Shown in pieces: positions 38,331 to 45,743 of a stretch of DNA of 64,000 bases (position 1 is its first letter; each line of letters begins with the position of its first letter). The position numbers and the translations under genes are program-made. A model generated the notes under the pieces. It was not told the origin of the DNA and searched no databases. It worked only from the letters and a program-made list of their open reading frames with translations. Source of the stretch: Euryarchaeota archaeon UBA552 (GTDB taxonomy: Archaea; Thermoplasmatota; Poseidoniia; Poseidoniales; Thalassarchaeaceae); the NCBI GenBank assembly GCA_002499585.1, contig DAMH01000011.1, positions 28,723-92,722 on the forward strand. Reading direction: 5' to 3'.

Positions 38331-41300
38331 ATGCAGCTAAATCACAACCAGTATGCCATCGGCGCAATAGTCGCAACTTTGTGCTTGGCCGGACTCTACA
38401 CTGTAGTTGACGCAATGCTGAGCACCAGTCAAACGGTAGGTTACTATGAGCCTGCAGCGGACGACATCTTCCTAGATGAAGACGAAGAGCAAATCACTGG
38501 CGAAGACTCCGACGGTGACGGAATCCCCAACAGGATGGAAGAAACACTGTACGGCACGAGTAAACTGTCACCTGACACCGATGGCGACGGGCTCGGTGAC
38601 GGCTGGGAGATCGAGAATGGATTGGACCCACTCGACAGTGGAGAGGCGAGAATAACAGAACTGACATTCGAAAATCCAGATGCAGATTCTGAGGCGGGCG
38701 ATCAAAACGAGACTTTCCCAGACCCGGACAATGGTCCTAACGGTGACCCCGACAGGGATGGCCTCACAAACATCGAGGAGGCTGAAATCGGAACCAACCC
38801 TAGTGTTAGAGACTCTGATGGTGACGGACTGAACGACCTTTGGGAGTCTCTGTACTCGATCGAAATAACCGTATCCGGATCTGAATCGTTTACCTTATTG
38901 GACCCCCTAAATCCAAACTGGGACTGCCCACTGCTAACTGCAACGAAGAAAGCAGAATTGGAACAAGCAATCGGCAGCAGTATATGGAAGGAGCTCGCCA
39001 CGGGCCCCTTTGGTGAACATTCATGCGATGCCGTCCTCGACCTTGAGCCATCAGGCGGAGATACCCTTCACAACTATCTCGAAGAACAATATTCCACCAA
39101 CCCCCTCTCCGATGACAGCGATGAGGACCTGATACCCGACAGGGTCGAGGTTGCATTCGGCATTCAATACCTGGATGTGAGCTGTGGCCGATTCACTTTT
39201 TCGGTTGTAACAAAAGATGCACCCTACACTTCTATGATGACCGACGCCAACGACCAATCTTGGTTCTCTGAGGACATGGATGGCGATGGCAAGTTCAATG
39301 GGCCGGGAGATTGGGACACCGATGGTGACGGAATGCCCGACGGTTTCGAATATTGCTATGACGACACACTCGATCCACTAAGTCCCACAGACGCCTATGG
39401 GGACCCTGATCAAGACGGCCTCAACAACCTACAGGAATACGAAGTTGCTTACACTTGGGGCCCAATCAACTTCACCAGCCCCTCGTCAAGCGACACTGAT
39501 GGTGACAACATGCCTGATGGCTGGGAGCACCTGAATGGAATCAACCCCCGGGATGGAATGAACGGAATTGAAGACCCAGACATGGACGGTTTCGATTCCG
39601 ATGGTGACGGTTCCGTATTCTATCGCGATCTGGTTGGCGTTTCAACAGTACAATCAATCTCTGTAGAAATTGGCGATTTCGTACAGAAAAACCAGACATT
39701 AATTTGGATCAGGACTGTTCAAGATCTGGCCTACATAAACATCCCGTTGAAAGCCCATCAAGATGGTTTCATTTACGATATTAGCATAGAAGTCGGAGAA
39801 GAAGTCGAACGGAGAAGCCAATCTCTGATGACCATAGTCGAAGGCCATGAAAGACTGACAAACCTCGACGAATATGAGGCCAGAGACCTCAACAAAGACG
39901 GAATCGTCGACGGCAGATCAACGAATCCCATGAATCCAGATACGGATGGCGACGGACTAATTGACGGTATCGAAGTGATCGGGTGGACAATAAGGATCGT
40001 GGATGGCACGGCTCGAGATATCAAAGTCAGGAGTGATCCAGGAGTTTTCGACTCAGATGCCGACGGCCTTTCGGACTCCGTTGAATATTACACCACATAC
40101 ACAAATGCCACAGACAGGGACACCGATAGCGACGGAATTGAAGACTTCACAGAGGCTATGGACGGTTTCCAGTGGAACGGCTCGGTCTATTTCACAAATG
40201 CATCCAGATTGGATAGTGACAATGATGGATTGGACGACAGAGAAGAAGTAATCGCCGGACAGGATCAATATGTCACAAATGCATCAGACATCGATAGCGA
40301 TGATGATGATCTGAAAGATGGCTTCGAAGTTTTGAATATACCCCGGCCATGGCAAACTGCTACCAACCCCCTAGATCCAGATACAGACGGAGATTTACAG
40401 CCTGATGGCTGGGAGATGCAAATCACCTCGGTGGAGGATGACACCGTCAGTCACAGTCTCTGGATAGCCCCCGATAACTGGCTCCCGCCTGGGTGCCTAT
40501 CCTTGATCGAGTGCGGAAGAGGCCCAGGCGGGTGGATATGGGACAACTATCTTCAGGGCTTCTCATCTTCCGGAGACCCCGACGGGGATGGTAAACTAAA
40601 CCCCACATATTCATTCTCAGAACTGAATCTCACTGGATTCACGATACCAGACAACGGTAGATGGGCATTAGATCCAAGTTTCGGCAGTCTCCCAGATTCA
40701 TCGTTTGATGCAGACAACGATTCCCTGCCAAATTTGATGGAAATTCCCTCCAGATGGGATACAAACCCAGTCAAGGTAGACACCGACGGGGACCTCCTGC
40801 CAGATGGCTGGGAAGTGACATACAATGAATTCGCTGTTACTTACGGGAACATCACTCTTTCTGTGACTGAAAGAGGCCCCCTCGATCCAAAAATGATAGA
40901 TTCTGACGGAGATGGAATAAACGACGGATCCGAAGACCTTGACTCAGATGGTCTGAATGTCATGCACTTGATGAACAAATACTGCCCAGGGTGGAACGAT
41001 CCTCAGAATTCCGCGTGCCACATAGACCCTTCAACACCAAGCGGATCAATATTTTATAATGATCTTGGAAACTACACAAACTACGAAGAGTACCAGAATG
41101 GGACCCACCCAATTCTGAATGACACAGATGGAGATTTGTGGCTCGACGGAAGCGAGGTTTACCATCAAGATCAGGATGACGACTCGATGTGGAGTGGCTG
41201 GGAGTACTACTTTGGTTTGGATCCGTTCGATCCATCTGATGCTACTATAGACTCAGACGCGGATGGATACAGCAACAAATGTGAGAACAAATACAACACG

Positions 41301-41360
41301 AATCCATTGAACCCACTTTCATTCCCAGGGCAGGGAGAACTATGCAATCAGTTCGACTAA
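38331..41360 (+). CDS. Surface protein with thrombospondin-type-3-like Ca repeats and an embedded biotinyl/lipoyl-like domain
   Basis: The protein of 1009 residues has an N-terminal signal anchor (residues about 8-30, YAIGAIVATLCLAGLYTVV). About two dozen Asp-rich calcium loops of the form DxDGDGxxDGxE follow, spaced 30-60 residues apart along nearly the whole length. At about 437-506 the pattern is interrupted by ISVEIGDFVQKNQTLIWI, then IPLKAHQDGFIYDISIEVGEEVERRSQSLMTI, which has the two-half layout of a barrel-sandwich hybrid (biotinyl/lipoyl) domain without the modified lysine position. It ends without a C-terminal TM. Likely extracellular, Ca-stabilised; ligand unknown. Confidence 0.87.
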   Translation: MQLNHNQYAIGAIVATLCLAGLYTVVDAMLSTSQTVGYYEPAADDIFLDEDEEQITGEDSDGDGIPNRMEETLYGTSKLSPDTDGDGLGDGWEIENGLDPLDSGEARITELTFENPDADSEAGDQNETFPDPDNGPNGDPDRDGLTNIEEAEIGTNPSVRDSDGDGLNDLWESLYSIEITVSGSESFTLLDPLNPNWDCPLLTATKKAELEQAIGSSIWKELATGPFGEHSCDAVLDLEPSGGDTLHNYLEEQYSTNPLSDDSDEDLIPDRVEVAFGIQYLDVSCGRFTFSVVTKDAPYTSMMTDANDQSWFSEDMDGDGKFNGPGDWDTDGDGMPDGFEYCYDDTLDPLSPTDAYGDPDQDGLNNLQEYEVAYTWGPINFTSPSSSDTDGDNMPDGWEHLNGINPRDGMNGIEDPDMDGFDSDGDGSVFYRDLVGVSTVQSISVEIGDFVQKNQTLIWIRTVQDLAYINIPLKAHQDGFIYDISIEVGEEVERRSQSLMTIVEGHERLTNLDEYEARDLNKDGIVDGRSTNPMNPDTDGDGLIDGIEVIGWTIRIVDGTARDIKVRSDPGVFDSDADGLSDSVEYYTTYTNATDRDTDSDGIEDFTEAMDGFQWNGSVYFTNASRLDSDNDGLDDREEVIAGQDQYVTNASDIDSDDDDLKDGFEVLNIPRPWQTATNPLDPDTDGDLQPDGWEMQITSVEDDTVSHSLWIAPDNWLPPGCLSLIECGRGPGGWIWDNYLQGFSSSGDPDGDGKLNPTYSFSELNLTGFTIPDNGRWALDPSFGSLPDSSFDADNDSLPNLMEIPSRWDTNPVKVDTDGDLLPDGWEVTYNEFAVTYGNITLSVTERGPLDPKMIDSDGDGINDGSEDLDSDGLNVMHLMNKYCPGWNDPQNSACHIDPSTPSGSIFYNDLGNYTNYEEYQNGTHPILNDTDGDLWLDGSEVYHQDQDDDSMWSGWEYYFGLDPFDPSDATIDSDADGYSNKCENKYNTNPLNPLSFPGQGELCNQFD

Positions 41361-41394
41361 GTTCATGTGACAACAAACCAGGTTTGACAGTGCA

Positions 41395-41841
41395 ATGACG
41401 TTTCCAACTTGGTCAATATTGCCGACGACTGCCGATATTGGTTTCATCGCCGAGGCGCCCTCACTGTCAGAATTGTTCAGCGTCTCTGCAGCTGCTTTAC
41501 AATCAATTAGACTCGGTCTTAGGCCCTCCGAAGAATTCCCAGCAAAAAAAGGAGCGAATTTTACCATCTCAATAAAGAGGTCCGACAGGGTGGACAGAGA
41601 TCTTGTTTCATGGCTCGAAGAGATCAACTGGACTGCTGAAGACAAGGCTTCAGTGGTCCATGTCGAAAGATTAGATTTTTCCGGGAATAACCTGGTCGCC
41701 AAATGTCTGATACAGCCTGCAGAGGCCGAACCGGCGATAGAAATTAAGGCTGTAACACATCATGAACTGAAAGTTTCCCAGTTGAAATCACCATCAGGGG
41801 ATGTCGAAGGATTCAGGGCAAGAGTCATTCTAGACGTCTAG
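41395..41841 (+). CDS. Archease (RtcB cofactor)
   Basis: Archease speeds guanylylation and turnover of RtcB. The 148-residue protein shows the family pattern: ILPTTADIGFIAEAPSLSELFSVSAAAL near residues 8-35, LVSWLEEINWTAEDK, then EIKAVTHHELKV and a C-terminal ARVILDV whose Asp is a conserved metal ligand. The usual HTAD motif reads TTAD; the Asp is kept. It is separated from rtcB by several genes rather than adjacent. It converges on the GMP reductase gene with a 1-nt gap. Confidence 0.88.
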   Translation: MTFPTWSILPTTADIGFIAEAPSLSELFSVSAAALQSIRLGLRPSEEFPAKKGANFTISIKRSDRVDRDLVSWLEEINWTAEDKASVVHVERLDFSGNNLVAKCLIQPAEAEPAIEIKAVTHHELKVSQLKSPSGDVEGFRARVILDV

Positions 41842-41842
41842 G

Positions 41843-42895
41843 TTAACCGTCGATCTCAAATCCCCTGTAAACCTCATTCGTCGTTTGGGTGACTCTGATA
41901 AATGTCGTGCATTTTGGTAGATCCTTGATCCTCCGGGCCCCAACATACGAGCAACTAGACCTCAGCCCCCCCAGTATAGCCTGCACTGTGATCGACAGAG
42001 GCCCCCTGTAGGGAACCCGAACCGCTTTCCCTTCTGGAGCCCTGTGCTGGGCTATCTCTCCATAATGTCTCTCCATCGCTGTCGAGGAAGACATTCCGTG
42101 GAAGGACTTGTAGAGGCGTCCGTCTTCACCACTCTCTATCTCTCCCCCCGACTCGTCATGACCGGCAAACATTCCTCCGAGCATCACGAAGTCGGCCCCT
42201 GCAGCAAATGCCTTTGCCAAGTCCCCGGGCGAGTTACAGCCCCCATCCGCCATCACATGACCACCGAGCCCGTGAGCTGCGTCTGCACATTCGGCGATCG
42301 CAGATAGTTGTGGATATCCGACGCCTGCAACTTTCCGAGTAGTGCAGACAGAACCTGGCCCTATGCCAACTTTGACGATATCTGCGCCTGCTAATATCAG
42401 TGCCTCAGTCATTTCATTTGTGGCAACGTTCCCTGCAATTATTATCTTGTCAGGGTATTGTGACCGAACCACTTTTACAAATTCTAAGAAGACCTCTCGA
42501 TACCCATTCGCGACGTCAATACAAATCATAGACAACTTCTCGTTCGTTGCCATCTTCCTCTTCAGCAACTGTAGTGACTCGTCTGTAGATCCACAGGTAA
42601 CCGCAACAAACTCAGGGTCCACACCACTGGCCCACGCGCTCTCTAGATCCTTGACTGAGTAAAACTTCTGCAGACACGTAAGCATATTGTGCCCCTGAAG
42701 AGCCATTGCAACGTCAAAAACACCTGTCGTATCCATGTTGGCTGCTGCAATGGGAACTCCGGACCATTTTTTCGATGTGTGCCTGAATGAGAACTCGCGC
42801 GCCAATGAGACGTCTGATCTTGAAACCAGCGTGCTCCTCTTGGGGCGTATCATTACATCATCAAACGCTAACTTAATTTCCCCTTCTACTCTCAT
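41843..42895 (-). CDS. guaC: GMP reductase (GuaC type)
   Basis: GMP reductase converts GMP to IMP with NADPH, returning guanine nucleotides to the purine pool. The 350-residue protein is strikingly similar to E. coli GuaC along its length, as recalled: [16 protein letters not shown], the catalytic Cys184 in [30 protein letters not shown] and [16 protein letters not shown]. There is no CBS insert, and the [12 protein letters not shown] segment fits GuaC rather than IMP dehydrogenase. The start is ATG 42895; upstream extension would overlap the cupin gene. It follows the cupin gene by 59 bp on the same strand. Confidence 0.92.
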   Translation of the reverse strand: MRVEGEIKLAFDDVMIRPKRSTLVSRSDVSLAREFSFRHTSKKWSGVPIAAANMDTTGVFDVAMALQGHNMLTCLQKFYSVKDLESAWASGVDPEFVAVTCGSTDESLQLLKRKMATNEKLSMICIDVANGYREVFLEFVKVVRSQYPDKIIIAGNVATNEMTEALILAGADIVKVGIGPGSVCTTRKVAGVGYPQLSAIAECADAAHGLGGHVMADGGCNSPGDLAKAFAAGADFVMLGGMFAGHDESGGEIESGEDGRLYKSFHGMSSSTAMERHYGEIAQHRAPEGKAVRVPYRGPLSITVQAILGGLRSSCSYVGARRIKDLPKCTTFIRVTQTTNEVYRGFEIDG

Positions 42896-42954
42896 CCGAA
42901 CCTTACTAATCCAACGAAGGTGTGTTTTTGAGTCTGTTGATGAAGAATTAAAAT

Positions 42955-43407
42955 TTACTCTGACGACCTGTCGTAAGGCTCTATATTCTGCCATTCAGAT
43001 GCATCCGATCGTGCCACTATTGCATGGACCCAGTCGGTGTCAGAACAGTTGAATACCTCATGAGGCAAACCAGGCTCTATGTAGAACATATCTCCCTCAC
43101 TATGGACGACGGATTCCCTGCAACCTGGACCATATTCATGCCTGACGCTGCCTTTTAGAAGGTAAATCATTACGTCAAAATCCACATGTATGTGCGCGTT
43201 CGCAATTCCGCCAGGTGGGATGTATGCCCTATTCATCGAAAGTCCAGTCGAGGGGGTGTTTTTTCCAGATAGACCTGCACCGTACTCGATATTATTCCAG
43301 CCCCTGACTTTTTCAAGATCCCTCAGGCTCCATATCCCGCCCTCATCTGTGACATACTTTGACAGGTCAACTTGTTCACCCGACAGCTCCATTTCCTCTT
43401 CGGACAT
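42955..43407 (-). CDS. Cupin-fold protein, small
   Basis: This 150-residue single-domain cupin has motif 1 as NAHIHVDFDVMIYLLKG and motif 2 as GDMFYIEPGLPHEVFN, giving likely metal ligands His, His and His. The glutamate of motif 1 is replaced by Asp. The start is ATG 43407, preceded by GGAGGT. Enzymatic role is unknown; such cupins may be isomerases, dioxygenases or binding proteins. It lies upstream of guaC on the same strand and is divergent from the zinc-ribbon/aEF-1 beta pair. Confidence 0.85.
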   Translation of the reverse strand: MSEEEMELSGEQVDLSKYVTDEGGIWSLRDLEKVRGWNNIEYGAGLSGKNTPSTGLSMNRAYIPPGGIANAHIHVDFDVMIYLLKGSVRHEYGPGCRESVVHSEGDMFYIEPGLPHEVFNCSDTDWVHAIVARSDASEWQNIEPYDRSSE

Positions 43408-43511
43408 GATACCTCCATTATGTTCTCGCCAATATGGTTGTCGATTAATGCGTGTTGAGCGGTCAAGCATAAAAAGGAGGGGTAACTCGCAAGGCCGTCA
43501 GGTGAACGCGC

Positions 43512-43679
43512 ATGAGGAAAAGGGCATCAATATGCAGCTCGTCGGGGATACCCCTAGTGGAACCCAAATCCACTTCTTTCCCGTGTCCGATGTGTGGAGA
43601 ACCGATAGGAAGAAGCGAGCGCTGCCGAGATCAGGGGGTACAGTACAGGTGCTCGAGTTGCTCTTTTGAGGGCCCCTGA
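43512..43679 (+). CDS. HVO_2753-family zinc-ribbon protein, 55 aa
   Basis: The frame MRKRASICSSSGIPLVEPKS ends in YRCSSCSFEGP. Four CxxC-type pairs (ICSSSG, FPCPMCGE, RC and YRCSSCSF) form the zinc ribbon of a small archaeal protein that regularly precedes aEF-1 beta. The next gene starts 19 nt later, preceded by GGAGGA, so they form one operon. The biochemical role is not established; the neighbourhood implies a translation link. Confidence 0.86.
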   Translation: MRKRASICSSSGIPLVEPKSTSFPCPMCGEPIGRSERCRDQGVQYRCSSCSFEGP

Positions 43680-43698
43680 CAATATCGGAGGACTATCG

Positions 43699-43965
43699 AT
43701 GGGTCAAGTTGTTGTAAAGTACAAAATCACACTGGATCAACCGGAGGATGAAAAACCAGATTATGATGGAATTGCAAAAAAAATTTCCAGCATGGAAGAG
43801 GTCCAAGCTATATCCATAAAACCGCTGGCCTTCGGAATGATGTTTATAGAAATAGATGTCGTATTGGGAGAAGGAGAAGGAATTGTGGATGGTTTCGAGG
43901 ACAAAGTAAGGGGTGCCGATCCATTGATATCCCAAATCGAGGCCCTAGAAATGGGCAGGCTGTAA
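43699..43965 (+). CDS. ef1b: Translation elongation factor aEF-1 beta
   Basis: This is the guanine-nucleotide exchange factor for aEF-1 alpha. The 88 residues match the archaeal family: MGQVVVKYKITLDQPE, then IKPLAFGMMFIEIDVVLGEGEG, DGFEDKVRGADPLISQIEALEMGRL at the C-terminus. GGAGGAC lies 7-8 nt upstream of the ATG. It converges on truD with a 1-nt gap. Confidence 0.94.
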   Translation: MGQVVVKYKITLDQPEDEKPDYDGIAKKISSMEEVQAISIKPLAFGMMFIEIDVVLGEGEGIVDGFEDKVRGADPLISQIEALEMGRL

Positions 43966-43966
43966 A

Positions 43967-45364
43967 TTAGTAGTGATCCAATGGGGATCTCATGAACTCG
44001 CGCATCAGCACAGTAGCATAGCTTCCGGGCGGTAGCACAAATCTGATTCTGAGACTTGCACCCTCTGGGTGCCACCTTTCACCTTTCCTCGGGCCCTCTG
44101 CCCACCGTTCCGAGAGGTCTGAAGGGGCGGGAGGAGCCTCTTCGACAGAGAAATCGGAGAATGGAACTGCCAAGGCTCTTCTAGTGCCCGTTGTGGACAG
44201 TCTTGGTATCTCTGGCACTAACCAGTCGATATTTTGCAGTTCAGAAGTCCTCATGCCTTCCTGTTCGAAATCCCCTGGAGAACCACCCGCAAACAAGGAA
44301 CCAGTGCCAGGAAGCGGCCCTGTGACCGCAATACGTCCCTTCAATGCGTTAGCGATACAACGCTCCAGATTCCATTTGCCCACTATTGTCGACTTACCCG
44401 AATCTAGCCGACCGTTTTCTGATATCGGTGCAACTATGTCTCCTATGATTGGACGTGTAATCTCCACCCCTCCACTCAACCTTGCACGCATGGAGTGATT
44501 AAACGCAAGAGATTGAAGTGAATGAATCATCAGTATCTGGAGTGACTGAGGAAGGGTCTTGAAGGCTCCAATGTAATCTTGCTCCCGACTATCAAGCCTC
44601 TCGAGCATTTTCCTCTCGAAACCAAGGTGCCTCGGTATGATTTCGAGGCATGATCCTGGATCTCTGCTCTCTCTCCATAACTTTCTGAATTCCTCGACGT
44701 CCTCCCTTCTCCCATCACCGGGCATCCCTAGATATGTGGAAACGGCCCCCTCAAAGTCTGAATTTACAACGAACCGGCCGACTTTCGGGGTCACCGGCCG
44801 GGTCGATCCAAACCTTTGGGGCCCAATCCAATTTGGGAATGCGTCGATACCGAGGAGTTTGCTCATTGAGGTTTTGATGGATAAAACACGTTGCATAGCC
44901 TCTTTGCTGTCCATTGGTTCGCCATCGATATGTGCACATCCCCGTACAGTGACTGTGAATCTATTGCCGTCATGATCCCCCATCCCTATCTTCTGATGGG
45001 TCCGTCCGAGAATTTCAATTTCTGAGTCCGGGATACTTACTTGTTCTATCACTTTCGATTTGGCATCAACCACCATAAGTTGAGTCGTGACTGCCCTCTT
45101 GTCTTTCATGCCAGATGAGAAAATCCTGTTTCTGGATATCTTACACGCTGAGGCCAACCGCCCCATGAAACGATTAGTCTCCCAATCTCTCAGTGTCACT
45201 CTGATAGCTGTAAACCTACCTTTGGGGTCCATGGAGGGGGTGCGGGCCTGTTCTTTTACTCGGAAGTCATCGACACGGGTCTTCAATATCCCTCCCGTCC
45301 CCCTGCCCTCTACGCAGAAATAATCCAGTCCAAGGTACTCTTCGACCTCACGACGGTCGATCAC
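43967..45364 (-). CDS. truD: tRNA pseudouridine(13) synthase TruD
   Basis: TruD isomerises U13 in tRNA. The 465-residue length is typical for archaea. ILKTRVDDFRVKE is the family N-terminal motif, the catalytic Asp88 is in FSSGMKDKRAVTTQ, and KIGMGDHDGNRFTVTVR and IGPQRFGSTRPVTPKVG follow. The TruD insertion domain is present as IDWLVPE... RRALAVPFSDFSVEEAP. It lies 15 bp downstream of rpo11 on the same strand. Confidence 0.95.
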   Translation of the reverse strand: MIDRREVEEYLGLDYFCVEGRGTGGILKTRVDDFRVKEQARTPSMDPKGRFTAIRVTLRDWETNRFMGRLASACKISRNRIFSSGMKDKRAVTTQLMVVDAKSKVIEQVSIPDSEIEILGRTHQKIGMGDHDGNRFTVTVRGCAHIDGEPMDSKEAMQRVLSIKTSMSKLLGIDAFPNWIGPQRFGSTRPVTPKVGRFVVNSDFEGAVSTYLGMPGDGRREDVEEFRKLWRESRDPGSCLEIIPRHLGFERKMLERLDSREQDYIGAFKTLPQSLQILMIHSLQSLAFNHSMRARLSGGVEITRPIIGDIVAPISENGRLDSGKSTIVGKWNLERCIANALKGRIAVTGPLPGTGSLFAGGSPGDFEQEGMRTSELQNIDWLVPEIPRLSTTGTRRALAVPFSDFSVEEAPPAPSDLSERWAEGPRKGERWHPEGASLRIRFVLPPGSYATVLMREFMRSPLDHY

Positions 45365-45379
45365 AGAACCACCGACTCA

Positions 45380-45637
45380 TCACAGACTGAGGTTAGAAAA
45401 ATCCTCAATTATAGTCTCGCAAAGCTCAGAAATCACTTTAGACGCGTCCTTTCCCTTCTTGACTCTGAGGTATAACTCGGGATCATCCAAGTCAGGATGT
45501 CCTGTGAAGAAGTTAGCGTATTCGACATCCGGATGGTCATTGAGCCTTGATCTAAAAAGTTGTAAGGTGGAACTCCCCTCACCTTCAATTCTGAGTTTGA
45601 GTTCTTTACCGTCATTTGCTAGTAGTCTTACAGGCAT
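45380..45637 (-). CDS. rpo11: DNA-directed RNA polymerase subunit Rpo11 (RpoL)
   Basis: Rpo11 assembles with Rpo3 in the polymerase platform. The 85-residue protein shows ELKLRIEGEGSSTLQLFRSRLNDHPDVEYANFF and HPDLDDPELYLRVKKGKDASKVI, the RpoL core. The start is ATG 45637; an upstream ATG would add 16 residues not typical of the family. It is divergent from the RND gene. Confidence 0.93.
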   Translation of the reverse strand: MPVRLLANDGKELKLRIEGEGSSTLQLFRSRLNDHPDVEYANFFTGHPDLDDPELYLRVKKGKDASKVISELCETIIEDFSNLSL

Positions 45638-45714
45638 GGCAGCGCGTCTGGCACATGGGTTTTGATACCTTCTCTTCACAACCAACCAAAATTACCCCAC
45701 AACGGCAGCCGGGA

Positions 45715-45720
45715 TTATAC
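45715..45720 (+). promoter_or_regulatory. TATA-like box for the RND transporter
   Basis: TTATAC is centred about 27 nt upstream of ATG 45744. This would place the transcript start at or near that codon (a leaderless message), or give a 30-nt leader to the second ATG at 45774. Confidence 0.45.
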
Positions 45721-45743
45721 CTCAGATACGTGGACGGTGTGGT

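Noticed and set aside
38331..41360. DNA repeats or CRISPR-like spacing in the Asp-rich gene
   Set aside because: The similarity is at protein level (DxDGDG loops), irregularly spaced and codon-degenerate; it is coding repetition, not an array.
42896..42994. Upstream extension of guaC
   Set aside because: It overlaps the cupin gene and adds residues absent from GuaC; ATG 42895 fits the family.
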